Origin: Oscillospiraceae bacterium
GTDB taxonomy: Bacteria; Bacillota; Clostridia; UBA1381; UBA9506
Direction: 5' to 3'
Length of the DNA: 64,000 bases
Assembly: GCA_015068905.1 (NCBI GenBank)
Contig: SVJQ01000002.1
Coordinates: 99,324-163,323 of the forward strand
Both the position numbers and the translations under genes were made by a program. Below are positions 28,494 through 38,913 of the stretch, piece by piece (positions within the stretch are counted from its first letter, which is position 1; each line of letters opens with the position of its first letter). The notes below the pieces were generated by a model, which was given only the letters and a program-made list of their open reading frames with translations, was not told where the DNA came from and did not search any database.

Positions 28494-29645
28494 TCACTTG
28501 GTTGCATCGTAGACGCAAACGCCATCTACATAGGTACAAACAAGATTATATTCTCTGTCTAAAACTACAATATCTGCCGTTTTGCCGGGCACAAGACTAC
28601 CTGTTACTGCATCAAGCTTCAAGGTTTTTGCAGGATTCAGTGATGCCATTTTAGAAACCTCCTCAAGAGGAATTCCACTTGCCAGCAGATTTTTAACGCC
28701 ATCCAGCATTGTTTTTGCGCTGCCGGCAATAGTGCCGTCAGCAAGTCTCACAACGCCGTCTTTTACATAACGCGTCAGCCCATCAACAGTAAACTCTGTC
28801 ACGTTCATACCGGCTGCATGGCCGGAGTCACTGATAATATTTACCTTATCAGAGCCTTTTAACTTATATATCATTTGTACAACCGCCGGATGCAAATGAA
28901 CATAATCGCAAATCATTTCACAAACAACGTCAGGATTCGTCAGTCCTGCACCTAAAACACCCGGTTCTCTGTGATTCAGCCCCACCATTGCATTAAAGAT
29001 ATGGGTTAACTGCGTAGCACCCGCACGGATACCTGAAAGGGCTTCTTCATAGGTCGCTACTGTATGCCCTAATGACACGGTAATACCCTGGTCCACAGCA
29101 TACTGTATGAGCTCCGGTGCGCCTTTGCTTTCCGGTGCTACAGTCAAAATTTTAAGCAGGCCTCTGCTTATCTTAATCATTGCATTTAACTTTTCTATAT
29201 CAGGATCTAAAATATTATCGCCATTCATAGCGCCCTTACGATTTTTGCTGATAAAAGGACCTTCACCATGAATGCCTAAAATTTTTGCTCCGTTTTGCAC
29301 GCCCATCTCTGCAATCTCCGCTGCAAGCCTGAGTTGGCGAAGCAAATCCGGAAAAGCAGAGGCAGCAGTGGTAATTGCCAGACCTGTAACACCCTGTGTT
29401 GCTTCAAAACGACACATAGCCTCCAGCTTAGGCTCGCTGTCGCTAATTCGGGTGCCATAAGCGCCGTGGATGTGAGTATCAATAAAACCGGGAAGAACAT
29501 AGCATCCGCTCACATCACGTTTTTCCTCTCCGCAAATACCCATTTTCAGGTTCGAAATTTTTCCGTCCTGAATCTCTACATCCAGCTGTTTCAGGCTAAA
29601 ATCGCCGTCAACAACAAAACCGCCTGACAGAATCATCACTGCCAC
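28494..29645 (-). CDS. nagA: N-acetylglucosamine-6-phosphate deacetylase
   Basis: GFIDTHIHGAYG, GIHGEGPFISKNRKGAMN, VSLGHTVATYEEA, THIFNAMVGLNHREPG, IISDSGHAAG. Confidence 0.93.
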   Translation of the reverse strand: MAVMILSGGFVVDGDFSLKQLDVEIQDGKISNLKMGICGEEKRDVSGCYVLPGFIDTHIHGAYGTRISDSEPKLEAMCRFEATQGVTGLAITTAASAFPDLLRQLRLAAEIAEMGVQNGAKILGIHGEGPFISKNRKGAMNGDNILDPDIEKLNAMIKISRGLLKILTVAPESKGAPELIQYAVDQGITVSLGHTVATYEEALSGIRAGATQLTHIFNAMVGLNHREPGVLGAGLTNPDVVCEMICDYVHLHPAVVQMIYKLKGSDKVNIISDSGHAAGMNVTEFTVDGLTRYVKDGVVRLADGTIAGSAKTMLDGVKNLLASGIPLEEVSKMASLNPAKTLKLDAVTGSLVPGKTADIVVLDREYNLVCTYVDGVCVYDATK

Positions 29646-29655
29646 CTCCTTATAT

Positions 29656-30510
29656 TTAATAAGTTTTAATAATATTGTTTAAGTAGTTTACCGCAGTTTG
29701 AATATCAGCTGCAGGGTCATCGCCCACTTCTCTTTCAATGGTCAAAAAGCCTTTATAGCCAATATCCTCCAACGCTTTCATATAGGCAGGGAAAGGAACG
29801 CTGCCTGTACCTAAGGGCATTTCCTTATACTGCTTTACGAGCCCCTCGCGGGAAACAATACCGTAAATCTGCTCCGGATTGGTATACCCAAAGCGATTGC
29901 CGTCCTTTGCATGGGTATGCACAATGTAATCTTTCAGATTATAAACAGCCTGCACCGGGTCGTCACCGGTAATCATAATCAGGTTAGCAGGGTCAAAGTT
30001 CACAGCAACGCCTGTTGAACCTAAAGAATCTAAAAATTCCTTTAAAACCATAGAGGTTTCCGGTCCTGTTTCAATGGCAAAGTGAGAACCAATGGAATCA
30101 GCATAACGGGCCAGTTCCACACAGGCCTCCTGCATGATTTTATATCTGTCATGATTTTTATCTTCAGGAACAACGCCAATGTGGGTTGTTACCACATCGG
30201 TTTCCAGGTCTTTTGCAAGATCCATAATCCGCTTGGATTTTTCAATGAGTTCAGGATTTAACTCTTTCTGCCAAAATCCCATACCCAAATCACCACAAAT
30301 TGCAGAGAAAACCAACCCGTGGGATTTTACATAATCCAAAAGTTCTTTGCGCTTTTCGCCCTTTAAGTTTTCGGGAGAATTTTCGCCGCTGGTGGAATAC
30401 ATCTGCAGACCCTTTGCACCGATTTCTGCCGCTTTCTTCACAGCACTTTTGGTGTCTAAACGAAAGGAATCAAGCATTGCACCAATAGGGAACTGATACA
30501 TTTTATACAA
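29656..30510 (-). CDS. Sugar phosphate isomerase/epimerase (xylose isomerase-like TIM barrel)
   Basis: AAEIGAKGLQMYSTSGE, FAIETGPETS, VAVNFDPANL, IVHTHAKDGNRF. Confidence 0.88.
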   Translation of the reverse strand: MYKMYQFPIGAMLDSFRLDTKSAVKKAAEIGAKGLQMYSTSGENSPENLKGEKRKELLDYVKSHGLVFSAICGDLGMGFWQKELNPELIEKSKRIMDLAKDLETDVVTTHIGVVPEDKNHDRYKIMQEACVELARYADSIGSHFAIETGPETSMVLKEFLDSLGSTGVAVNFDPANLIMITGDDPVQAVYNLKDYIVHTHAKDGNRFGYTNPEQIYGIVSREGLVKQYKEMPLGTGSVPFPAYMKALEDIGYKGFLTIEREVGDDPAADIQTAVNYLNNIIKTY

Positions 30511-30534
30511 CTCCGTCCTTATGAATTTTATTTC

Positions 30535-31539
30535 TTACAGATAAACAGGTTCATCGGTCTGAGCAGATTTAATTTCGGCCAGTGCTAAATCCAGAGTCTG
30601 CTTAGTGCTTTCCGGAACCAGAACCTTAACCGGTCTGTCTTCTTTAATTGCGCTGATGAGTTCCTTCATTTCCTCTAAATACGGATTGACAACATCAACC
30701 TTGAAATCATAGGTTTCGCCTTCAATGGGATGTACCTTAACTTCACCATTTTCTTTCATTTCTAATGTTGCATTTTCAAATTCTGCATAGTAGCCACGTC
30801 TGAAACCAAAGCTGTTACCAAAACTCCAGTCACAGGATGCAGTTACTAACGTACCATCTTTATAAAAATATCTTGTAGAAATGGATTCAAACGGGGTTCT
30901 TCTGTGACCGGCAACAGATGAAACATATTCAGGCAGACCAAATACCCAGTTAATCAAGTCAACATCGTGAACATGTAAATCAAGTGCTGCACAACCGCTT
31001 TTTTCAAAATCTTCATACCAATGATCCCAGCCCCAAACAGGTACTAAGCTGAAGCGATGGAAGTCTGCACGGACAAACTTACCAAGTTCACCGTTTTCAT
31101 AAAAATGCTTTAAAGCTCCGCAGGCTTTGTTGAAACGCAGGCACTGACCAATCATAAGCTTTTTGCCGAGGCGGTTTGCTGTTTCAATCATTTTCGCAGC
31201 TTCTTCAGAGGTACGTGCCATCGGCTTTTCAGAAAAAACGTGAGCGCCTGCTTCCAGTGCCATAATGGCATACTTTGCATGAAGATATGTAGGCAGAGCA
31301 ACAACAACGAGATCCAGCTCTTCTTTTTTGAGCATTTCTTCAGCATCTGTATAGAAATTGATGTGGCTTAAATCTACCTTGGTTTCCTGAACACCCTGAT
31401 TGGTGTCCTGCGCCTTAGAAAGCTTATCAGGCTCAACATCACAAAGAGCAACTAACTTTACATCGTCTTCTAAAGATAAAAGATTGTTTAAATGAAGTTT
31501 ACCAAGCCCGCCTAAGCCAATAACAGCACAATTCAACAT
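30535..31539 (-). CDS. Gfo/Idh/MocA-family oxidoreductase
   Basis: LNCAVIGLGGLGKLH, FSEKPMARTSEEAAKMI, ALDLHVHDVDLINWVFG. Confidence 0.9.
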   Translation of the reverse strand: MLNCAVIGLGGLGKLHLNNLLSLEDDVKLVALCDVEPDKLSKAQDTNQGVQETKVDLSHINFYTDAEEMLKKEELDLVVVALPTYLHAKYAIMALEAGAHVFSEKPMARTSEEAAKMIETANRLGKKLMIGQCLRFNKACGALKHFYENGELGKFVRADFHRFSLVPVWGWDHWYEDFEKSGCAALDLHVHDVDLINWVFGLPEYVSSVAGHRRTPFESISTRYFYKDGTLVTASCDWSFGNSFGFRRGYYAEFENATLEMKENGEVKVHPIEGETYDFKVDVVNPYLEEMKELISAIKEDRPVKVLVPESTKQTLDLALAEIKSAQTDEPVYL

Positions 31540-31603
31540 AATTATCTATCCTTTCATAAACAAATTTTAATTATAAAAATTTAAGCATATTATTGTGAAA
31601 CAA

Positions 31604-31626
31604 TCCCCTGCCTGCAAGACAGGGGA
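31604..31626. terminator. Hairpin between the 31641 and 30535 genes
   Basis: TCCCCTG/CAGGGGA stem, weak T-rich flanks. Confidence 0.5.
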
Positions 31627-31640
31627 CTATTTTCCTTACA

Positions 31641-32678
31641 TTAGAAATTGTAATCAACGGTAACCTTATTACCGGTTTTAAAGGATTCAACAATGGCAAG
31701 ACATACAGAAGCAGTTGAAGCACCTTCAACACCATCGGTGGGAACAGGCTTACCTGCTAAGATACAATCAACAAAATCCTGAACCTCTGCTGTTGCGTTG
31801 TGGTTAGCAAGCGTAATGGGGATTCTGATTTCAGCAGACTGCTGATGCATATCTTTTACAGTATCGTTCTCTGTAAATCTCTCTAAGAAAAGGGAGATAT
31901 AAGGAGAAGTATTATCAAAAATAATTGTACCCTTTGTACCATACAGTGCTGAACGCATTGTGTAAGCACGCTTACAGCCGTGTGAGTTCATTACCTTACC
32001 GATAACACCTGTGGGGAATTTCATGATAGCTAAGCTACAGTCATGAATCGGCCAATCCTTCTGGCAGAAATTATTTGCATAAGCAAATACTTCTTCAGGG
32101 TTACCTGCCATCATTCTGATAAGGTCAACAGCGTGACAACCGCCACCGATAATAGCTTCACGTTCAGGCTGTTTTCTCCAACCGTCTGTACCAAACTTAC
32201 CGGTATAGTCATGTGCATATTCAGATTCTACCATGAAAAGTTCACCGATAACGCCGGCATCTAAAAGCTGCTTAGCCTTTACAAAAGCAGGGGTATAACG
32301 ACCAATCTGACCTACCATCAGTTCTTTTCCGGTTTCTCTTGCAACCTTAATCATTTCTTTACATTCGTCAAGGTCTAATGCCATGGGCTTTTCACATAGA
32401 ACGTGTTTGCCGGCACGCATTGCAGCAATTGCAATTTCAGCATGTACCTGGTCAGGCAACGGCAGGGTTACAGCGTCAATGTCTTCTCTTGCTAACAGCT
32501 CATGATAGTCGGTATATGTAGTTTCAACACCAAACTGTTCAGCTTTAGCTGCCAATCTTTCGCTGTCCTTGTCGCAAATAGCGATCAGTTCTGCATTCTT
32601 AGCTTTTTGGATACCATCTAAATGGTAGAGGGAGAAAGCACCTGTACCAATGACACCCAAACGTAATTTTTTACTCAT
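31641..32678 (-). CDS. Gfo/Idh/MocA-family oxidoreductase
   Basis: RLGVIGTGAFSLYHLDG, CEKPMALDLDECKEMI, GGCHAVDLIRMMAG. Confidence 0.92.
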   Translation of the reverse strand: MSKKLRLGVIGTGAFSLYHLDGIQKAKNAELIAICDKDSERLAAKAEQFGVETTYTDYHELLAREDIDAVTLPLPDQVHAEIAIAAMRAGKHVLCEKPMALDLDECKEMIKVARETGKELMVGQIGRYTPAFVKAKQLLDAGVIGELFMVESEYAHDYTGKFGTDGWRKQPEREAIIGGGCHAVDLIRMMAGNPEEVFAYANNFCQKDWPIHDCSLAIMKFPTGVIGKVMNSHGCKRAYTMRSALYGTKGTIIFDNTSPYISLFLERFTENDTVKDMHQQSAEIRIPITLANHNATAEVQDFVDCILAGKPVPTDGVEGASTASVCLAIVESFKTGNKVTVDYNF

Positions 32679-32706
32679 GATATAATTCCTCCTATATCGT
32701 TTTTAA

Positions 32707-34068
32707 CTATTTACAAAGTTCTTTTGCCAGTTCAACTGCATGATCGGCCATTATATATCCGGCATCAGGAATCAAACTTGAAGACGAAATTTGCGCCTCG
32801 TATAAATCTGTTCCGAAAGCCTGTCTGGTGGGAATGTAATTTTCATTACCTCCGTTTGCCATTTCAGCAACCATGCTAAATTTGGCAGGTGAATGTTCTT
32901 TCATATAAATGCCAAATTCAGAATACACCTCACCGCTCACGGCAAACAGCATACAATCACCAATTTTCAGTGCCTGTACAACCATGGGCAGTTCCGGCGG
33001 CAGTTCGTGGAAGTCCAAAATAGCTTCTGCTCTTCTGCGCTTATATCCTTCACCATTAGGATCATGAACGCTACCCTCTGAGCCGGTTCGTTCAGGATAT
33101 TTTTTAATCAAATCCCTATATTCCTGAACTTCCTCAGGAGAAAGCTGTCTTCTTTCAATGTAAAGAAGCTCTTTTTTACCGCTAACACCGGTAGCTCCCA
33201 AAGGCTCAGCCTCATCATACAAGGCACGCACCTCATCGGCTAAGCGTTGACCGATTCTTATGTAGGGCGGATCTGCAAAGAAATCATCAAAGGTTCTGCT
33301 GATATCAAAATGGTTGATATTACCGCAACAACCATTGACAAATACCGTTACAAAGTTCTCGCCATAGGTTTTTTTAAGTTCCTTGGCCATAACGCCTGAA
33401 TAATCACTGCAATAGGAAGTACAAGGAGGCCAGGATGAAACGCAGTCATGATGTAATGAGTAGTTTACCATCGCGCCAATGGGGTTATCTTCTTCGTCGC
33501 AGAAGAACACAACGCCAAGTTCAGGGTCCAATGTGCCAAACGGCTCAACCACATCCGGATTCTGCCATCCGGGATTCATAAGGATACGACCGTCTTTCAT
33601 AACATAGTTACGGATAAACGAAATGCCGTGTACATCTGTTTTTGCCATTTTAGCACTTGCCGGTTGCATGCGATGATAAGCCAAAATGCCACAATCGCCG
33701 ACCAAGCGGCTCAATACATCGTTATATGCTTCATCCGGTGTGTAAACAAGGGAATCTGCCCCTGACTTATCATGTATGTCACCTAAGCCGCCACCTGTAT
33801 GAGTATGTGTCGCGTTAATCAGCACTCTGTCGGAAGGAATACCGGTATAAGCCGCGATTCTCTCCACTGCCACATCGTGAACAATTTGCGGCATAAATTC
33901 AGATTCAACTGAAATAACAATGCCACATTCGCCGTCCATTTCAACAGCAACAGCTTTAACATATAACTTTTCAATTACGCCATCGGCTAATCTTGTGCGG
34001 AAATAGCCTTTCATGTTACAACCTAAAGGTGGTGTAATTTCAGATTCATAGAACCCGCATCTCATCAC
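32707..34068 (-). CDS. Neutral/alkaline ceramidase-like hydrolase
   Basis: ITPPLGCNMKGYF, INATHTHTGGGLGD, FVNGCCGNINHFD typical of the neutral ceramidase-like family; no signal peptide visible. Confidence 0.72.
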   Translation of the reverse strand: MMRCGFYESEITPPLGCNMKGYFRTRLADGVIEKLYVKAVAVEMDGECGIVISVESEFMPQIVHDVAVERIAAYTGIPSDRVLINATHTHTGGGLGDIHDKSGADSLVYTPDEAYNDVLSRLVGDCGILAYHRMQPASAKMAKTDVHGISFIRNYVMKDGRILMNPGWQNPDVVEPFGTLDPELGVVFFCDEEDNPIGAMVNYSLHHDCVSSWPPCTSYCSDYSGVMAKELKKTYGENFVTVFVNGCCGNINHFDISRTFDDFFADPPYIRIGQRLADEVRALYDEAEPLGATGVSGKKELLYIERRQLSPEEVQEYRDLIKKYPERTGSEGSVHDPNGEGYKRRRAEAILDFHELPPELPMVVQALKIGDCMLFAVSGEVYSEFGIYMKEHSPAKFSMVAEMANGGNENYIPTRQAFGTDLYEAQISSSSLIPDAGYIMADHAVELAKELCK

Positions 34069-34102
34069 TTAAATCACCTCATACTATTTGATTTTCAAGC
34101 AC

Positions 34103-34158
34103 ATTATAGCACGGCTATTTTTCAAAAAAAACTACACAATTTATAAAAAATGTCGTTA
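34103..34158 (-). promoter_or_regulatory. Regulon box copy 1 plus -10
   Basis: Minus strand AACGACATTTTTTATAAATTGTGTAGTTTTTTTT; TTGTGT followed after 25 nt by TATAAT (RC of 34103-34108); upstream of 34068. Confidence 0.75.
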
Positions 34159-34169
34159 TTTTATCTTTT

Positions 34170-37100
34170 TCACTCCGAAAGGGAGCTGACAAAAGTTTCT
34201 ATAGCTGCAATCAGTGTTTCTCGTGTTTCCAATACGCTTTTTCGATTAACATTTTTTGTGGTATGAACGATAACACCAGAATCGTTTTTAGTTTGGTTGA
34301 GATATGTTTGCCACTTGCTTTTCGCTGTTGCAATAGCCGTTTCAAAATCTCCTTTTGCAGCCGCAGAAGCATAAGGAGTACCCGCTGCAAGTATGCTTTC
34401 TGCTTCCTCAATTTTGTTATTTAAGTAATAATGAATCAGGTTGACATCAGATAATGAGCCAATTGTATCTGTCGTCGCTTCCAGATGACGGTCAATAATA
34501 TTTCCGTACATTTCCTCAACAGAAAGTGCGTTTGTTACCGGAACGCCCTCTGTCAAATAAGTATATGGCGCCTCAAGACCTGCTGACTCTATAATAGCAC
34601 TTGCTGCCGCCGGCTCTTTACCTTTCAGATAGAACAAGGGTGCCTGGACAACGCTGTTGTTTCCCACTGAAAGACTAAAGGTATAGCAAGCATTTGTTGC
34701 ATAGTTATTGGTTACTGTCATCCCCATTTTGCTTGTGGGGTTGCCCTCTCTGCCCAATGCAAAAACCATATCTATATCTTCAAAAACATTATCCGTCACT
34801 GTAAAATTCTCTGAACCGCTGTCAGCATAGAAAGCGTAATACAAGTTTGACTGATTTTTAATATAGTTGCCTGTCACACGGGTATTTTGCTGTGTTCCCA
34901 GCAGATACACACCGCCGGCATCATACATTTTCTGCGCAAAGCCATCAATTTCATTGTGACTAACAACGTTATTTTTCGCCGTTACAGAATCTGTAGTATT
35001 GGTCCAGCCCCAACCTACGCAAATACCGGAATAAGGCATATTGCGAAGAAGATTGTGAGAAACCTCAATACCCTCTGTGTAGTAAAGCTGAATACCCGGT
35101 GCGCCCCAGTTAACTTCGCCGATTTCTGTGATGTAGTTATTAGCAATCAGCGAATTTTTGCAAACCTCTTTTATTGGCATTCCATCATCAGAACTGATGA
35201 CTTCAATTTCTGCCAAGGGGAAATACTTGTCCTTTGTCGGACGAAAACGTATATACCGGAATTTTGTTTTATTGGCAACAACACCAACGAAGCCCGCATC
35301 ATAATCAAACGGCGCTCTGCCCAGTGTAGTCAGAAGTGATCCTTTGTCTGAAAAGGCCGGGGCATTTGAACCCAATACGGCAAACTCCTGTCTGTGCGCC
35401 GTCTGACCACGATAGATTTCTGTAGACTCCTCTGTTGTACCTAATCGGGATTTTATGCGAATTTCGTTAATCGTGTAAGGCTTACCCAAGTCTACCTGCC
35501 AATAATCAGAAGCAAGATTATTCGGTGTTGACCAGATGGTTGTACGATCGCCATCGTTGGCATAGGTTGCATCTGTCTTTACCTGCCCACAAGAGGTAAC
35601 AGGCTTGTGCAATGCCACATTCCATCCTGCTGAATATTCTTCATCCATATAAGCATCAGACGGCTGACCAACCGTAACAGCAGAATCGCCTAAATTATAA
35701 AATCGGTTTCCGACAATGTTAATGCGATCTGTCCCGTCATATAATCCCAGCCCTACAGCTGAAAGACCGGTAAATGTATTACCAGTAAAATGAATATTCT
35801 CTGCGGTATAGACTCTGATATTACCGCCGACGATTGTGTTGTCCAATGGATAAGAGGATTCCAGTTCGTCAATGGGGGTTTTGAGTTGTGCCTGGTCACC
35901 CAGGTAACCTTCGTCTAGATCGCTACGGGTTGCATGAGCAAAGGTTAATCCCTCAAAAGAAAGATTTTTTGCTTTGTGATACAAATCCTCGCCCTTGACT
36001 TCCATCAAGGTATCGAGCACAGGCACATACGCATTTTCCACGGTTTCGTCGGCTTCTGCCTTATAATAAATATATGTTCCGTCATAGTAGAACTCATTCG
36101 CTTCATCTAAAAGTTCATAGGCGTTCTCTACATAAAAAGAAATATCTTCTGTCAAAGGCAAATATGCATCACTATCTACCGCAAGAGAAAAGGCTTTCGG
36201 GTCCATTTTAATGACATAAGTCCCCGGTTCACCAGCCACAATCTCGCTGACGTTACACAGAGTATTTTTCCATACTCTCGTATAACGCAGTTGAATGTTA
36301 TCTGCATTTTGATACAAGTCTATATCCTCATCAGAAACAATGTGACCTCGTATGGTTTCAATACCGTTGATCGTTTCTTTATAAAAACCCAAAGGATAAA
36401 TACGATTATTGCTTTTTGCCAACTGTGCTTTTTTGCCGTTTACAAAAAGTTCTCTGACCGATTCAAGCCCTGTCGCCTTAGCATAGAAGATTCTCTTCTC
36501 TGCATCATACGTTGACCATCCGTCCACCTTTTTGCCGCCGGACAAGACTGCCGTTTCATCGCCATAAGAACGATAATGTACTGCGTTACCATTTGTACCG
36601 CTATCCTCTGTACCAAAAGATAAAGTTGAGGAAAGATTATATGTACCACTGCGAAGATTAACAAACAAATCCTCAGTCATGTTGTTATTTCGTTCCCGTG
36701 CAAGGCTTTGCGCCGCTGACAGTGTTTGAACGGGAGCTGAAAATGTACCGGCTGCCTCATCGTTACCAGCAGGTGACACATATATATTCTGAGTGGCTTT
36801 TAAAGTTGTATCATTCATAAGAGGCTTTTGAGCATTATCGGTCATATCCCAAACAAACGCCCGGACATATTGCCCCACTGTTGCTGAAGTAAATTCTATA
36901 CCAACAGTAACAGTATCCGTCTGTCCTGCCTGAAACTCCTTTACCCCATCTTCAACCTTTAAAAGTGTGCTTTCGGCATCATAGCATGCCAAGAATACGC
37001 CAAGTTCTTTTTTTTCTGTTGTCTGATTGGATACCTGAACGCAAACAGACGCAGATGATGCGCCGGCCAAATCCGGCAGAATTTCTCCGGTGCCGTCTTT

Positions 37101-37235
37101 AGAGGCATAAAATTGAACATCTTCGATTAATACTTCCTCTGCAGCATATACCGCCTGCTCAACAAACATTCCACTGCTTGCCGACATGCATATCACAACT
37201 GCTAATATGGTGCTGACTATTTTCCGGATTTTCAT
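34170..37235 (-). CDS. Secreted right-handed parallel beta-helix protein with inserted discoidin (F5/8 type C) domain
   Basis: Signal peptide; IYVSPAGNDEAAGTFSAPVQTLSAAQSLARERNN...VLSGGKKVDGWS; discoidin NVALHKPVTSCG...YWQVDLGKPYTINEIRI...FRYIRFRPT between helix rungs. Confidence 0.8.
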   Translation of the reverse strand: MKIRKIVSTILAVVICMSASSGMFVEQAVYAAEEVLIEDVQFYASKDGTGEILPDLAGASSASVCVQVSNQTTEKKELGVFLACYDAESTLLKVEDGVKEFQAGQTDTVTVGIEFTSATVGQYVRAFVWDMTDNAQKPLMNDTTLKATQNIYVSPAGNDEAAGTFSAPVQTLSAAQSLARERNNNMTEDLFVNLRSGTYNLSSTLSFGTEDSGTNGNAVHYRSYGDETAVLSGGKKVDGWSTYDAEKRIFYAKATGLESVRELFVNGKKAQLAKSNNRIYPLGFYKETINGIETIRGHIVSDEDIDLYQNADNIQLRYTRVWKNTLCNVSEIVAGEPGTYVIKMDPKAFSLAVDSDAYLPLTEDISFYVENAYELLDEANEFYYDGTYIYYKAEADETVENAYVPVLDTLMEVKGEDLYHKAKNLSFEGLTFAHATRSDLDEGYLGDQAQLKTPIDELESSYPLDNTIVGGNIRVYTAENIHFTGNTFTGLSAVGLGLYDGTDRINIVGNRFYNLGDSAVTVGQPSDAYMDEEYSAGWNVALHKPVTSCGQVKTDATYANDGDRTTIWSTPNNLASDYWQVDLGKPYTINEIRIKSRLGTTEESTEIYRGQTAHRQEFAVLGSNAPAFSDKGSLLTTLGRAPFDYDAGFVGVVANKTKFRYIRFRPTKDKYFPLAEIEVISSDDGMPIKEVCKNSLIANNYITEIGEVNWGAPGIQLYYTEGIEVSHNLLRNMPYSGICVGWGWTNTTDSVTAKNNVVSHNEIDGFAQKMYDAGGVYLLGTQQNTRVTGNYIKNQSNLYYAFYADSGSENFTVTDNVFEDIDMVFALGREGNPTSKMGMTVTNNYATNACYTFSLSVGNNSVVQAPLFYLKGKEPAAASAIIESAGLEAPYTYLTEGVPVTNALSVEEMYGNIIDRHLEATTDTIGSLSDVNLIHYYLNNKIEEAESILAAGTPYASAAAKGDFETAIATAKSKWQTYLNQTKNDSGVIVHTTKNVNRKSVLETRETLIAAIETFVSSLSE

Positions 37236-37239
37236 TTTC

Positions 37240-38913
37240 TCACATCCTTAATGATAATTCTTCTTCCTCTAAACACTCAATGCGAATCACGACCTCAGTA
37301 CCCCCTTCGGGGACACTGACAATATCTAATCCGTATTGGTCTCCGTAATAAGTTTTAATTCTACTGATTGTATTGAAAATACCATAACCTCGTTTAACGG
37401 AAGTTTCTTTTGTTCCACTGATAACAGCTTCAATTTCCTCATCGGTCATGCATCGACCGTCATTAAAAATTCTAAAGATTATGTCGCCTGCCTCACGTTC
37501 AATCTGTATCCGGATATTAACCTCTTCCTTATCATTGATTCCGTGCAGGACGGCATTTTCTACAATGGGTTGCAATAATTGTTTAATAACAAAGCAATCA
37601 AGCAGCCTTTCATCACTTTCCAGATTAAAGGTGATTTTGCGTCTATATGAAACTTCAACAATTCTTAAGTATTGCTGAATTAACTGTATTTCTTCCCGAA
37701 GTGTTATAATGTTGGAGCCGCCGGATAAAACAGCCCGATAGTACGAAGATAAATCCGCTACCAGATTACGCATTTCTTCCGTGCCGTTCTGATAAAAGCT
37801 CCAATTTAGCGCAGACAACGTATTATATAATAAATGGGGATTAAAGCTCATTTGCAGATATTCCATCTCAATTTTTCGCTTTTCCTGATTGCTTTGCTCT
37901 AAGTCCTGATACATCCGCTGTATCTCCAAAATCAAGTCCTTAAACTTATTTTTGATAAATTGAATATCCTCCTCATCTGTTACATCTGAAGGTTTTAAAG
38001 AGAGCAAAAGGTTTTCATCATTGCGAAGCAGGGTAATAAGCTCCTGCATTTCCTTCATAACGTTTGCAACAACGCATTTATAAATAGCATACACGCCACA
38101 TAGCAAGAGAACAAAAATTAAAATGCAAATACCGCTATACAAAAAATACCAATATAAAACATGGTGCCAGGCAACTTTTAATACAACAGTATCATTACTG
38201 AACAATTTTTCTTCGTGAAACAGACCGTCAACATTTTTACAGTCTGTATTTTGATATAAAACCTCTCCTTCAAAGCTGATATAAGAAATCTGCTCTCCTT
38301 TTTTTAAGGAAAGGTCTCTTAAATTATTCTCAACATGATAAAAAGGAATACTGAGCTCTAAATAGCCCAAAACTTCATTATAAGAACTGATTTTTCTATA
38401 GAGAGAAATAACATAACCATTTTCATTCGCTGTATATACCCACACTGCTTCATAGGTTTGCATACGACTGACTTTTTCCCAGACAGGCTTTGCCTGTAGC
38501 TGGTAGAGCTTTGAAACATATTGACCCAAAGGAAAGCGCTCGTCTACAGGATATAATTTAATATAGTTACTGGCATTGTTGCCATATTCGACATAAGCAC
38601 CAAACAGTTTTTTCAGAAAGACATAATCTTCCATAATCCCATGCATGTTGTCTTTCGGTCCATCCTTTAAAAGATCAATCACAAACTGATTCTGGGCAAT
38701 ATTATTGCTTTTATCCAGCATAGAATCAAAATTATCATTGATACCATCCGCTAAAACCGACATACGTATGGTGACGTCTTCCTGATAGGAACGAATCTCC
38801 TGATTAAGCAAAGCCAAGTTTATAATAACAAGAATCAGCAACAGTAGCACAACTGTTGTATAAAACAAAACGGACATAAATTTTCTCTGTAAACCGCTCT
38901 TTCTTCTCATCAT
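37240..38913 (-). CDS. YesM-type sensor histidine kinase
   Basis: Two TM segments with extracytoplasmic sensor; YLQMSFNPHLLYNTLSALNW (His-kinase motif), LLQPIVENAVLHGI, GRCMTDEEIEAV. Confidence 0.92.
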   Translation of the reverse strand: MMRRKSGLQRKFMSVLFYTTVVLLLLILVIINLALLNQEIRSYQEDVTIRMSVLADGINDNFDSMLDKSNNIAQNQFVIDLLKDGPKDNMHGIMEDYVFLKKLFGAYVEYGNNASNYIKLYPVDERFPLGQYVSKLYQLQAKPVWEKVSRMQTYEAVWVYTANENGYVISLYRKISSYNEVLGYLELSIPFYHVENNLRDLSLKKGEQISYISFEGEVLYQNTDCKNVDGLFHEEKLFSNDTVVLKVAWHHVLYWYFLYSGICILIFVLLLCGVYAIYKCVVANVMKEMQELITLLRNDENLLLSLKPSDVTDEEDIQFIKNKFKDLILEIQRMYQDLEQSNQEKRKIEMEYLQMSFNPHLLYNTLSALNWSFYQNGTEEMRNLVADLSSYYRAVLSGGSNIITLREEIQLIQQYLRIVEVSYRRKITFNLESDERLLDCFVIKQLLQPIVENAVLHGINDKEEVNIRIQIEREAGDIIFRIFNDGRCMTDEEIEAVISGTKETSVKRGYGIFNTISRIKTYYGDQYGLDIVSVPEGGTEVVIRIECLEEEELSLRM

